DNA of 64,000 nt from Devosia sp. Leaf420 (GTDB lineage: Bacteria; Pseudomonadota; Alphaproteobacteria; Rhizobiales; Devosiaceae). The notes beneath the pieces were generated by a model. The model was not told the DNA's origin, made no database searches, and worked only from the letters and a program-made list of their open reading frames with translations. Both the position numbers and the translations under genes were made by a program. The stretch spans positions 1 to 64,000 of the forward strand of contig NZ_LMQU01000014.1 of assembly GCF_001425445.1 (NCBI RefSeq). Reading direction: 5' to 3'. Shown here piece after piece: positions 53,673 to 62,007 of the stretch (position 1 is the stretch's first letter; every line of letters starts with the position of its first letter).

Positions 53673-54809
53673 GTGTCCGAACTGGTCATCAAGAACGCGC
53701 GCCTCGTTCTCGCCGATAGCGTCGTTTCAGGCAGCATCCAGGTGCGCGATGGCGTAATCACCGATATCGCCACGGGCCGGGCGCAGCAGGGGGAGGATTT
53801 CGAGGGCGACTATCTGATCCCCGGCATTGTCGAACTCCATACCGACCATCTCGAAACCCATTATCGCCCGCGTCCCGGCGTTTTCTGGGATCCGCTTGCG
53901 GCGCTCCATGCGCATGACGTGCAGATCGCCGGTTCGGGGATTACGACGGTTTTCGATGCTGTTCGCATCGGCTCGGATGTCGACATGCCCGAAATGTTCG
54001 AGCACTCGCGTAAAATGGTCGAGGCTATTCGCCAGGGACCCGAGCAGGGCTGGCTGCGCGCCGAGCATTTTTTGCATCTGCGCTGCGAATTGCCGAGCCA
54101 TGACGTGCTCGAACACTTCGAGGCTTTTGCCGATCATCCGCTGACCAAGCTCGCTTCGGTGATGGATCATACGCCCGGCCAGCGCCAGTTCCGCTCGCTC
54201 GAGGACTACAAGCGCTTCTATTCCAAGCATATGGGCCAGAGCGAAGCACAGATGCAGGCCTATATCGATGCGCGCCAGGCCGAGCATGAGAAATATTCGG
54301 CCAAGAACCGCACCGCGATCGTGTCGCTGGCGCAAAAGCTTGGCCTTGCGCTTGCAAGCCATGATGACGCGACCATTGCCCATGTCGAGGAAGCCGCGGA
54401 AAACGGCATTGCCATCGCCGAATTCCCGACGACGCTTGAAGCGGCTGCTGCCGCCAAGGATGCCGGGATTGCGGTTTTGATGGGTGCGCCCAATGTCGTC
54501 CGCGGCCGCTCACACTCGGGCAATATTTCGGCCAGCGATCTCGTCGCTGCGGGGCTGCTTGATATTCTCAGCTCCGATTATGTGCCTTTTGCGCTTTTGC
54601 AGGCCGTGTTCCTGCTGCCTCAGCGTATCGATGATATCGGCCTGCCCGAGGCCGTCGCGCTCGTGACCCGCAATCCGGCTGCGGCAGCCGGGCTTGTGGA
54701 TCGTGGCGAGATCGCCATTGGCAAGCGGGCTGACCTGGTGCGAGTGTCGGGGCAGGGACGTATTCCGGCGGTGCGGGGCGTCTGGAAACAAGGGGTGCGG
54801 GTCAGTTGA
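53673..54809 (+). CDS. phnM: Alpha-D-ribose 1-methylphosphonate 5-triphosphate diphosphatase PhnM
   Basis: A 378-residue amidohydrolase-fold enzyme. Metal ligands: IVELHTDHLETHYRPRPG (HxxxH-type site), SVMDHTPGQRQF, LASHDDATIAHV and SSDYVPFALL, as in PhnM. In phosphonate breakdown it removes pyrophosphate from the triphosphate intermediate before C-P cleavage. The start is GTG 53673. It overlaps phnN by four bases. With only DUF1045 and phnN nearby, it depends on C-P lyase genes elsewhere or has another substrate. Confidence 0.94.
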   Translation: MSELVIKNARLVLADSVVSGSIQVRDGVITDIATGRAQQGEDFEGDYLIPGIVELHTDHLETHYRPRPGVFWDPLAALHAHDVQIAGSGITTVFDAVRIGSDVDMPEMFEHSRKMVEAIRQGPEQGWLRAEHFLHLRCELPSHDVLEHFEAFADHPLTKLASVMDHTPGQRQFRSLEDYKRFYSKHMGQSEAQMQAYIDARQAEHEKYSAKNRTAIVSLAQKLGLALASHDDATIAHVEEAAENGIAIAEFPTTLEAAAAAKDAGIAVLMGAPNVVRGRSHSGNISASDLVAAGLLDILSSDYVPFALLQAVFLLPQRIDDIGLPEAVALVTRNPAAAAGLVDRGEIAIGKRADLVRVSGQGRIPAVRGVWKQGVRVS

Positions 54810-55372
54810 GCGAACGTCCGCCTGGACTGCTGGTGCTTGTCATTGGGCCCTCTGGCGTCGGCAAGGACACGCTGATCACAGGCGCCCGTCATGCCCTCGA
54901 TGCCGACAAGCGCTTCAGCTTTGTGCGGCGGCTCGTCACCCGACCGACCGATATCGATCTTGAAGACCATCTGTCCATTGAGCCCGAGGAGTTTTTCCGC
55001 GCCCGGAGCGATGGCCGCCTGGCGCTCGATTGGGAAGCGCACGGGCTAAATTATGCGCTGCCGATCAGCGTTGATACCGATCTCGCGCTTGGGCGTATCG
55101 TCGTCGCCAATGTCTCGCGCCATGTGGTGGGCAAGGCGATCGCCAAATATCCCGCCTGCCGCGTCGTCATGATCACGGCCGAAATTTCGCTCCGCGCCCA
55201 TCGTCTCGCACAGCGCGGCCGGGAAAATCGCGATCAGATCACCGCGCGCCTGGCTCGCGAAGGAGCGTCCCTGCCGGAGGGCGTCTCGCCCATCGTCATC
55301 GACAATTCGAGTTCGGTCGGGATTGGCGTAACGGCTTTTGTCATGTCGCTCAGGGCCCTTGCCGAAGAGTGA
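54806..55372 (+). CDS. phnN: Ribose 1,5-bisphosphate phosphokinase PhnN
   Basis: A 188-residue P-loop kinase of the guanylate-kinase fold. Walker A is GPSGVGKDT at residues 14-22; VRRLVTRPTD, the lid EFFRARSDGRLALDWEAHG and VVANVSRHVV match PhnN. It phosphorylates ribose 1,5-bisphosphate to PRPP, the last step that recycles the ribose of the phosphonate pathway. The start is TTG 54806, overlapping the phnM stop (TTGA). It ends the trio. Confidence 0.92.
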   Translation: MSERPPGLLVLVIGPSGVGKDTLITGARHALDADKRFSFVRRLVTRPTDIDLEDHLSIEPEEFFRARSDGRLALDWEAHGLNYALPISVDTDLALGRIVVANVSRHVVGKAIAKYPACRVVMITAEISLRAHRLAQRGRENRDQITARLAREGASLPEGVSPIVIDNSSSVGIGVTAFVMSLRALAEE

Positions 55373-55425
55373 ACCCTTGCGGGGCTTCTGCGTTTGGAAG
55401 GGATATCCAGCGTCAGGAGTTTTTT

Positions 55426-55575
55426 ATGAGCCGAAACGGACTTTACGCCCTGGTGGCAGTGCTTGCCATCGCGGTGATTGGCTTTGCGGTCTACACCTAT
55501 CAGCAGCAGCAGGCCCGCCCGGGTGTCGAAGTGCGCATTGACCAGCAGGGAGTGTCGATCGATGGAAACGGATAA
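55426..55575 (+). CDS. Small membrane protein, 49 residues
   Basis: One membrane helix at about residues 6-24 (LYALVAVLAIAVIGFAVYTY) is followed by a polar tail, QQQQARPGVEVRIDQQGVSI. AGGAG stands a few bases before ATG 55426. The topology looks like a single-span anchor with the tail outside or inside unknown. It overlaps the next small ORF by 14 bases. No named family recognised, though short proteins of this style are common in Rhizobiales. Confidence 0.75.
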   Translation: MSRNGLYALVAVLAIAVIGFAVYTYQQQQARPGVEVRIDQQGVSIDGNG

Positions 55576-55759
55576 GGACCTGCAGCGGACTGCCGTCACC
55601 ACCGCCATCACCGTCGAACTGCAGCGCCAGGCGGAAGCCGGCGCGCAGCGCATCGATGTCGAGGCATTGGCTGAAGCCGTGTTGCAATCGATCGAACCGA
55701 CCGGCCCAGCCGCCGAGGGCCGCCGGCCCGAGGAGCTCAATTCAAGCAATGACGGCTAA
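55562..55759 (+). CDS. Hypothetical 65-residue protein
   Basis: A soluble, helix-prone protein (AVTTAITVELQRQAEAGAQR, then VEALAEAVLQSIEP) with a polar C-terminal tail. ATG 55562 lies inside the end of the small membrane protein gene (14-base overlap), with GGAGTG upstream, so translation is probably coupled and the two products may interact. Not recognised. A stem-loop follows its stop. Confidence 0.55.
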   Translation: METDKDLQRTAVTTAITVELQRQAEAGAQRIDVEALAEAVLQSIEPTGPAAEGRRPEELNSSNDG

Positions 55760-55770
55760 GGGATAGTCCT

Positions 55771-55802
55771 GAGGGGCCTCGGCAAAACCTCTAGGGCCCC
55801 TC
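55771..55802 (+). terminator. Candidate terminator stem-loop
   Basis: GAGGGGCC (55771-55778) pairs with GGCCCCTC (55795-55802), and a pyrimidine-rich tract follows. The T-run is weak, so termination strength is uncertain. It falls just after the two small overlapping genes. Confidence 0.45.
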
Positions 55803-55899
55803 CTCTTTCCCCCATATGGGCGGAAATTTCCCGCCAACCGTCACGGCGCACACTTGGGCATTGCCTCACTCATGAGGTGTGCTGTGTGGAGCCAAGACA

Positions 55900-56184
55900 A
55901 TGGCGCGCTATATTCGCGTCTCCCCCGATCATATTCCTCTGGGCCAGACGGCCCTTTTGCTTTTCGTGCACCAGAACGAACTCTGCGCCGGAGCGCTCGA
56001 GCACCGCGCCGATGGCCGGCTCGACCGCCGTGTGCCCGAGGATCCCTCGCCCCACGATTTGGTGCTCGGTATCTGCCGGCTGATGGCCGACCTCCCGGAC
56101 GATGCCGACCTGCTGGTCGTCATGGAACCGCTGGCCTATTGGCCGGCTTCATTTCCAAAACTCCATCAAAAAGCGAATAGATAA
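55900..56184 (+). CDS. Hypothetical 94-residue protein
   Basis: A protein of 94 residues starting MARYIRVSPDHIPLGQTALL, with a central DRRVPEDPSPHDLVLGICRL and ending in a basic tail. GGAG lies about nine bases before ATG 55900. The composition looks coding (mixed, with short hydrophobic strands) but no family is recognised. The region downstream turns sharply AT-rich. It could be a small unknown protein of the same group as its neighbours. Confidence 0.5.
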   Translation: MARYIRVSPDHIPLGQTALLLFVHQNELCAGALEHRADGRLDRRVPEDPSPHDLVLGICRLMADLPDDADLLVVMEPLAYWPASFPKLHQKANR

Positions 56185-56348
56185 AATAAAGAATCTATTG
56201 GAATCAATTGTATGAAGTAACGTCCGAATAACCCAGTTCAATACAAGAAAATAATATACGTAGAGTCTCGAATTTATCGTCAGCCGTGAGCGGCGCAACA
56301 TCTACCTCAAGACAGCAAGAAGACTTGTTGTTCACCAAGGAGGTAACG

Positions 56349-57230
56349 ATGTTCAGAATGAATAAGACTGCGATTGCCCTGAGCCTGACTGCCGCACTCT
56401 GGTCCAGCACGGCCATGGCGCTCGATCTCGGCGGCCTGGGGGGCACGCTCGATTCCGTCACCAGCACGGTCACCGAAACGGTCAACACCGTCACGGGCGG
56501 TGAACTGGTGACGATCAGCAGTGGTTCGGCCAGCGATAGCGGCCTCGTCAATGTGGGTCTTGGCGGCGGTGGCGGCAACCTGCTCGATGCTAATGTCGGA
56601 GGCGGCCTCGTCGATGCCAATGTCAATCTCGGCGGCAGCAACGGCCTTCTCGACGTCAACGCCAATGTCGGCGGTCTTGTCGATGCCAATGTGAATGTTG
56701 GCGGCTCTGGTGGCCTCATCGGCGTCGGCGTCAATATCGGCGGCGGGGGCCATGGCAACAATGGGGGCAATGGCGGAAACGGCGGCAATGGTGGAAACGG
56801 GGGCAATGGCGGCAACGGCACGAACGGCACCAATGGCCGCGGCAATAACGGCGCCATGGGGAATAATGGCTCCAACGGCAATGGCACCGTAATCAACCGC
56901 TCCGGCAACTCGGGCTCGAATGGCGGCTTCATTGCTACGGCGGCCTGCGCCGGCACCAATCCAAACCAGTTGGTGAACCTCTTTGAATCCACCCGCATCC
57001 GCAATTGGGACCGCGCGACGAGCATCCAGCTCGTTCCCGTGCCGGTCTGCGCCGAAGTGCGCAAGCAATTGGCAGGCTGGCTGGCCGGTAACCAGGATTT
57101 CCACCGCATGGTGGGCGCCGTGTCGTCCGATGCACTGATCAACGCTGCGCTCAGCCGCACCAAATATCAGCCGGGCAATGTCATCGGGGTGCAGTCCACC
57201 GGCTCCACCCTCACCGTCTACGTCTTCTGA
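56349..57230 (+). CDS. Secreted glycine/asparagine-repeat protein
   Basis: A 293-residue exported protein. A signal peptide covers about 1-24 (ending STAMA). Residues 65-130 hold imperfect repeats of the type GGLVDANVNVGGS/GLLDVNANV. Residues 137-158 are an NGG tripeptide repeat and NG-rich sequence continues to about 193. A C-terminal domain of ~100 residues contains two cysteines (AAC near 200, PVCAEV near 234) that could form a disulfide. AAGGAGG stands ideally before ATG 56349. The repeat part resembles structural or adhesive surface proteins; the C-terminal domain is not recognised. An AT-rich stretch precedes it and a strong terminator follows. Confidence 0.85.
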   Translation: MFRMNKTAIALSLTAALWSSTAMALDLGGLGGTLDSVTSTVTETVNTVTGGELVTISSGSASDSGLVNVGLGGGGGNLLDANVGGGLVDANVNLGGSNGLLDVNANVGGLVDANVNVGGSGGLIGVGVNIGGGGHGNNGGNGGNGGNGGNGGNGGNGTNGTNGRGNNGAMGNNGSNGNGTVINRSGNSGSNGGFIATAACAGTNPNQLVNLFESTRIRNWDRATSIQLVPVPVCAEVRKQLAGWLAGNQDFHRMVGAVSSDALINAALSRTKYQPGNVIGVQSTGSTLTVYVF

Positions 57231-57259
57231 CCCCTGCGCCCCAGCTCCAGAAGACGACG

Positions 57260-57285
57260 AACCGGCTGCCGTAAGGCAGCCGGTT
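57260..57285 (+). terminator. Intrinsic terminator after the repeat-protein gene
   Basis: AACCGGCTGCC (57260-57270), loop GTAA, GGCAGCCGGTT (57275-57285): a perfect 11-base stem with a four-base loop, followed by a short T-containing tail. It lies 30 bases after the repeat-protein stop and before a convergent gene, so it may serve both strands. Confidence 0.75.
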
Positions 57286-57330
57286 TGGTCATTTCAGCAA
57301 AGGGTTAAGCCGCAGAGGCGGAATAATGGC

Positions 57331-57543
57331 TTAGAGCGCGACGCCCTGAACGGCATCACGCACCACCTGATGGGCGATCTCGATCGAGGCGAAGTGCTGG
57401 CCATCGACCACGAAGGCCGGCAGCTTGACGGCGAGGAAGCGATAGCCGCCCTCGGCCGGCACGACGACGCCCTGCGGCTCGCCTGCCACTTCGATCACGG
57501 TTGGCCGAAGCGTTTCGGCCTTCTTGAAACTGTTTTCCTGCAT
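57331..57543 (-). CDS. Hypothetical 70-residue protein
   Basis: A small protein starting MQENSFKKAETLRPTVIEVA, then a beta-like core (PQGVVVPAEGGYRFLAVKLP) and a helical end (FASIEIAHQVVRDAVQ). GGAG is placed about nine bases before ATG 57543, which is preferred to an upstream start at 57600. It resembles short conserved hypothetical proteins of Rhizobiales, but I cannot name the family. Confidence 0.65.
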   Translation of the reverse strand: MQENSFKKAETLRPTVIEVAGEPQGVVVPAEGGYRFLAVKLPAFVVDGQHFASIEIAHQVVRDAVQGVAL

Positions 57544-57966
57544 GGGTGGAATCTCCACTTGCGCGACGATAGGGAAAACACGGGCAGTGGACCTATCCAC
57601 GCCGGTGAAGCCTGCTCGCTGCGGGTCTTATCGATACTCTGAGACGGTGGTGTGACTGCTGCCAGATTTCTCTTTGGCTGTTTCACACCGAGAACATGAC
57701 CTCAGTCACATGGTAATGTGACGTGTCACATTCGTTTCGAGCGACAGAACCCTTGCCAGCGTTTGGCATGATATCGGCGGGATACTACGGTCGAACACAC
57801 GGCATGGATGGTAATGGTTTGCGATGTCGTCATCGTCATTCCTCTCCTTGCGAGTGTTGACTGTATGGAAGCGCGCATTTTGCGGCGCAGCGATGGCAAG
57901 ATAGGGGAGCTTTCACGGATTTAAAAGTCCACCAGCGTGCGCAAAGCGACAAAAAAACGAAAAAGC
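57544..57966. other. Long intergenic region with nested palindromes
   Basis: More than 400 bases with no convincing gene. A 36-codon frame at 57814-57924 was seen but not accepted. The main features are overlapping GTCACA/TGTGAC inverted repeats at 57705-57730 and, at its end, a terminator for the gene at 58037-58555. The upstream part should contain the promoter of the gene at 57331-57543. Confidence 0.5.
57705..57730. promoter_or_regulatory. Overlapping TGTGAC/GTCACA palindromes
   Basis: GTCACAT (57705-57711) and ATGTGAC (57716-57722) form a 7-4-7 repeat; TGTGAC (57717-57722) and GTCACA (57725-57730) form an overlapping 6-2-6 repeat. The half-sites look like those of CRP/FNR-family proteins but the spacing differs from the TGTGA-N6-TCACA rule. 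It lies about 160 bases upstream of the minus-strand gene at 57331-57543. Confidence 0.45.
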
Positions 57967-57988
57967 GTGCTCGACTTTCGTCGAGCAC
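57951..57988 (-). terminator. Intrinsic terminator for the gene at 58037-58555
   Basis: On the minus strand, GTGCTCGAC, a four-base loop and GTCGAGCAC form a perfect 9-base stem (57967-57988), followed by a T-rich run corresponding to the A-tract at 57951-57964. It is about 50 bases beyond the stop at 58037. Confidence 0.8.
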
Positions 57989-58036
57989 TGAAAATTTGAG
58001 CGTTTGGGTCAGGTTATAGGCGAGGCAAGCTGTAGA

Positions 58037-58555
58037 TCAGCGCGTGAACGGCACCCTGGCTGTCAGCACATCACCCGAATCGTTGAACTCCACCTGGAAT
58101 TCGACGCGGATGGCATCGCCGACAAGAAAGAGCCGCGAGCCGATCTGGAGGTCGTTGCCGCCCCGATCCTTCTGCCGCTCGACGAGATCGAAACCGATCT
58201 CCTTGCTCGACTGACGGCCGACTGCAGTACCCGAGAAGCCGGCATTGGAGGTCATTACGGCCTCATATTGCGACTTGTCCGCGATATAGCCGATCGTGCC
58301 CGAAACCGAGAGGTTCATGTTCACAAGCGTGCAGCGGCCGGTATAATTGATCTTGCCCGAATTGCCCGGGCTCACCGACAGGCGGCAGCGGAAGGGTTCG
58401 GGCTTGTCGCCGCCCTGCAGCATGCTTTCGCCGCGCCAGTTGCCGACATAGCCGGCAAGCAAGGCTTCTTCATTTGGCCCGGCCAGGCTTGGCCCGGTTG
58501 CAAGGCCCAGAAGGACCAGCGCTGCCAGAATGGACTTTTTCTTGTCCTTAACCAC
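58037..58555 (-). CDS. Secreted protein of unknown function
   Basis: A 172-residue protein with a Sec signal peptide at about 1-25 (KKSILAALVLLGLATGPSLA). The mature part looks beta-rich: YVGNWRGESMLQGG, FRCRLSVSPGNSGKINYTGR and a disulfide-capable pair of cysteines (FRC and GRC). It resembles periplasmic conserved hypothetical proteins of Rhizobiales with a lipocalin-like or small beta-barrel build, but I cannot place it in a named family. A clear terminator follows. Confidence 0.75.
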   Translation of the reverse strand: MVKDKKKSILAALVLLGLATGPSLAGPNEEALLAGYVGNWRGESMLQGGDKPEPFRCRLSVSPGNSGKINYTGRCTLVNMNLSVSGTIGYIADKSQYEAVMTSNAGFSGTAVGRQSSKEIGFDLVERQKDRGGNDLQIGSRLFLVGDAIRVEFQVEFNDSGDVLTARVPFTR

Positions 58556-58685
58556 GTCTTTCCCTCTTCTCCCAAGTGTCCGCCAGGGACCTCATGACTT
58601 TAGCATTTCATCCAACAATGCCAGTTTAATGTGATCCAGCAAATATGCAGCATCATAGTAAGCTAGAGCAAACGCCGGAGGCAGC

Positions 58686-59450
58686 GTGCAGTCGTCTGAA
58701 CCGACCCAGACCATTCCGGGCAAGTCCGATATCCGCGAACGGGCGACGCCTTCTGCCGATGCGCTCGTTACGGCTCATAACGTCGACTATAGCGTTGAGG
58801 TCGCAGGCAAGCCGCTCAACATTTTGCGGGGTGTCGATCTGACCGTCCGCCAGGCTGAGGTTGTGGCCATTGTCGGACCCTCAGGCAGCGGGAAAACCTC
58901 GCTTTTGATGCTACTTGCCGGGCTCGAACGCGCCAGCGCCGGCTCGATCACGATTGCGGGTACCGACATCACCAAGCGCGATGAAGACGCCATGGCCGTC
59001 TTCCGCCGCCAGACGCTCGGCATCGTCTTCCAGAGTTTTCATCTCATCCCGTCCCTGACCGCGCTCGACAATGTGGGGCTCGCGCTCGAAATCGCCCGGC
59101 CCGACCTGCCGCTAGCCGAAGTGCGCAAGGAAGCTGCGGCTGCGCTCGATGCCGTTGGCCTCGGCAAGCGTTTGGATCATCGGCCCGCCGCGCTCTCTGG
59201 CGGTGAACAGCAGCGCGTCGGTCTGGCCCGCGCGCTCGTCACCAAGCCCAAATTGCTGCTCGCCGATGAACCGACGGGCAATCTCGACCAGAAGACCGGC
59301 GCCGTCGTCGTCGAACTTATGTTCAATCTGGCGCGTCAGAACGGCACTGCCATCGTCATGATCACCCATGACCCGCACCTCGCGGAGCGCACCGACCGCA
59401 AGTTCACCATGGAACAGGGGCAACTGACCGAAACCACGGGCCAGGTTTGA
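58686..59450 (+). CDS. ABC transporter ATP-binding protein (YbbA/LolD-like)
   Basis: A 254-residue exporter-type ATPase of the MacB/LolD/YbbA group: Walker A GPSGSGKTSLLMLLAGLE, Q-loop FQSFHLIPSLTALDNVGL, signature LSGGEQQRVGLARAL, Walker B LLLADEPTGNLD. The start is GTG 58686 with GGAGG upstream. The N-terminal 30 residues are extra and polar. It overlaps the FtsX-like permease gene by one base (TGATG), so they form one transporter. Confidence 0.92.
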   Translation: MQSSEPTQTIPGKSDIRERATPSADALVTAHNVDYSVEVAGKPLNILRGVDLTVRQAEVVAIVGPSGSGKTSLLMLLAGLERASAGSITIAGTDITKRDEDAMAVFRRQTLGIVFQSFHLIPSLTALDNVGLALEIARPDLPLAEVRKEAAAALDAVGLGKRLDHRPAALSGGEQQRVGLARALVTKPKLLLADEPTGNLDQKTGAVVVELMFNLARQNGTAIVMITHDPHLAERTDRKFTMEQGQLTETTGQV

Positions 59451-62005
59451 TGCGCGCCTTCTTTGCGGCGGCCCGCGTGGGCCTCAAGGAAATGGCGGGC
59501 GATTGGGCGCGCTTTTCCCTCCTTATCATCTGCCTTGCCGTCGGCACGGCGCTGATCGCGGGCGTGTCCTCGGTCTCATCGGCCATCACCCGCGCCGTCG
59601 ACCAGAACGCGGCGCTGCTGATGGGCGGCGATCTCGAATTCACCCGCTCCGATCGCCCGGCCAATGCCAGCGAAATCGCCATTCTCGAACAGGCGGGCAC
59701 CCTCGCGAGCACGGTCGAAACCAATCTCAGCGCGGAATCCGCGACGGGCGAGGCCTTTGTCGATCTCGTTGCGGCCGGCCCAAATTATCCTCTGCTCGGC
59801 GGCGTCTATACCGACAATGCGGATGCGCAGACCGCGCCTTTCACGGCGCTCGAAGAACAGAATGGCATGTTTGGGGCGCTGGTCGATCCGGTCATGCTCG
59901 ACCAGCTTGGCCTTAAAACCGGCGACACCATCATGATCGGTGGGACGGACTTCGAGGTTCGCGGCGTTCTCACCGGCTTCCCCGATGGTCCTGTGCGCGG
60001 CTTCCGCCTGGGTCTTGCGACGCTTTTGAGCACCGATGGCTTTGCCCATGTGTCCGATCGCACCTCGCCGCTACCGGGCCTTGGCACCAATTTCCGCTAC
60101 AAGCTGCTGCTCGCGAGCAGCGACACCGAAGGCGAACGCGCGCGGCTCGTCGGCGAGCTCGGTGATTCCGGTTGGGAAGTCCGTTCGGCGCTCGATGGGC
60201 TCGGGCCCATGCTGCGCTATTATGAGCTGTTCACCGGCTTCCTGCTCGTCGTCGGCCTCGGCTCGCTGCTGATCGGCGGCGTCAGCGTCTGGAGCGTGAT
60301 GTCGGCCTATATCGCCGAGCGCGCCGGCGTTATTGCGGTGCTGCGCAGCCTCGGGGCAGCGCGCTGGCGCGTGCTCGTGCATTTCCTCGTTCAGGTGCTG
60401 GCGCTTGGTCTTATCGGTGTGGGCCTTGGGGTCGTGATTGGCGTCACCATCGGCCTCTTCGTGCTGCCGGCCGTCGGCACCGCCATCGGCATTCCGCTGG
60501 CGCGCGATATCGATGTGTTGGCTATTCTTGTTGCCGGCGCTGTGGGTCTCCTCACCGCCTTTGCCTTTTCCTATCTGCCGCTGGTTCAGGCGCAGATGGT
60601 GTCGCCTGCGAGCCTCTTCCGCTCGAAGGGGCTGGGTGCGCCGCGCATCCAATGGGGCCGTTTCCTGCGTTCGGCCGAACTGTTGCCGCTCGCCGTCGCG
60701 ATCCTTTTATTCTTCTGGCTCGCTGTTGTACTGACCGGTGATTGGCTGCTCGTTCTTGCCTTTGTCGGCTCCGCCATTGCCGCGGCACTGCTGCTGCAGC
60801 TTGGCAGCCGCCTTGCGCTATCGGGTCTGTCGCGCCTGCCATCGCCGCGTTGGCGGCCGCTGCGGCAAAGCCTCCGCGCCATCATTGGCTCGGCGGGCAA
60901 TTCCTCGGCTGTTGTCACCGCCGTGGGCCTAGCCATGGTGATCCTCGTCGTCGTCCAGGTTCTGGCGATCAACCTGCGCAACGAGTTTTTGGGCGCCTCG
61001 GTGTTCGATGCGCCGACGCTTGTCGCCTCCGATCTCTTCCCCGATGAAATGGAAGCCTTGCAAGCCGATGTCGGGCCGGAGCACGGCATTGCGCTCGTCA
61101 CCTCGACCCCGATGTTGCGCGGCGCCGTGACCGCTATTGCTGGTACGCCGGTCGACACTCTCTCGGCCAATGGGCCGGAGGCCTCGTTCCTGCTTTCGGG
61201 CGAAATCCCGATGACCTCTCGTGCCGTCCTGCCGTCCGCTTCGCGCCTTGTCGAAGGCACTTGGTGGCCAGGGGATTATTCGGGCGAACCGTTGGTGTCA
61301 CTGCATCAGAACCTGCGCCAGGGGCTCGGCGTCAAACTCGGCGACGAGATCAGTTTTGAAATCTTTGGCGAGACTATCACCGCCAAGGTCGGCAATTTCC
61401 GCGATTATGCCTGGCAGGGTGGGATCGACTTTCTGGTGACCTTCTCGCCCGGCGCGCTCGATGCCTATCCGACGACGCTGCTGGCCGCCGTCACGGCCGA
61501 ACCCGGCCGCGAAGAAGATGTCGAGCGCTTCCTTGCCGGGGAATTCCTCGATATCAAGTTCATCGAAATCGGCGCAACGCTGACCCGCATTACGGAGGCC
61601 CTCAGCCAGCTTTCTTTCGCGGTCGCGAGCGTCGGCGGCATTGCGGTGCTCAATGGCCTTCTCATCCTCATCGGCAGCCTTGCCGCGGGGCGGCGTCAGC
61701 GCGAATCCGATGCGGTGCTCTATAAGGTCCTGGGGTCGCGGCGCGGCGAAATCCTCGTTGCTGCGCTGTTGCAGTTCCTGCTGCTCTCGCTGTTTGCCGC
61801 GCTGATTGCGATACCAGCTGGCATCTTTACGGCCTGGCTGCTGACCCAGGTTCTGCTCAATGTCGCCTTCACGGTGGATGCATCGACGATCGGCATCGTC
61901 GTTGTCGGCCTCATCGGCGTCACCGCAATTCTGGGCGCAACGACATTGCTCCGTGTGTTGTCCATCCGCCCAGCGCTGCTCTTGCGCGAAATGTCGAGCG
62001 TTTAG
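59450..62005 (+). CDS. FtsX-like ABC permease (YbbP type)
   Basis: An 851-residue membrane protein with two FtsX-type core blocks, each with periplasmic loops. The first membrane helix (about 20-40) is followed by a large periplasmic domain starting near residue 50 (the MacB-like PCD), then three helices around 265-400 (SLLIGGVSVWSVMSAYIAER) and a duplicated second half to the end (VLSIRPALLLREMSS). It pairs with the ATPase before it, as in ybbA-ybbP, where the partner tesA is not present. Such transporters move or release lipids or lipoproteins. Three bases after its stop a GH114-like gene begins. Confidence 0.92.
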   Translation: MRAFFAAARVGLKEMAGDWARFSLLIICLAVGTALIAGVSSVSSAITRAVDQNAALLMGGDLEFTRSDRPANASEIAILEQAGTLASTVETNLSAESATGEAFVDLVAAGPNYPLLGGVYTDNADAQTAPFTALEEQNGMFGALVDPVMLDQLGLKTGDTIMIGGTDFEVRGVLTGFPDGPVRGFRLGLATLLSTDGFAHVSDRTSPLPGLGTNFRYKLLLASSDTEGERARLVGELGDSGWEVRSALDGLGPMLRYYELFTGFLLVVGLGSLLIGGVSVWSVMSAYIAERAGVIAVLRSLGAARWRVLVHFLVQVLALGLIGVGLGVVIGVTIGLFVLPAVGTAIGIPLARDIDVLAILVAGAVGLLTAFAFSYLPLVQAQMVSPASLFRSKGLGAPRIQWGRFLRSAELLPLAVAILLFFWLAVVLTGDWLLVLAFVGSAIAAALLLQLGSRLALSGLSRLPSPRWRPLRQSLRAIIGSAGNSSAVVTAVGLAMVILVVVQVLAINLRNEFLGASVFDAPTLVASDLFPDEMEALQADVGPEHGIALVTSTPMLRGAVTAIAGTPVDTLSANGPEASFLLSGEIPMTSRAVLPSASRLVEGTWWPGDYSGEPLVSLHQNLRQGLGVKLGDEISFEIFGETITAKVGNFRDYAWQGGIDFLVTFSPGALDAYPTTLLAAVTAEPGREEDVERFLAGEFLDIKFIEIGATLTRITEALSQLSFAVASVGGIAVLNGLLILIGSLAAGRRQRESDAVLYKVLGSRRGEILVAALLQFLLLSLFAALIAIPAGIFTAWLLTQVLLNVAFTVDASTIGIVVVGLIGVTAILGATTLLRVLSIRPALLLREMSSV

Positions 62006-62007
62006 CG

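Noticed and set aside
56755..56830. Short tandem DNA repeats that could suggest a CRISPR-like array
   Set aside because: They are in-frame codons for an NGG peptide repeat within a gene, without spacers of constant length.
57814..57924. 36-codon forward frame in the long gap
   Set aside because: No ribosome site, no recognised family, and short enough to occur by chance.
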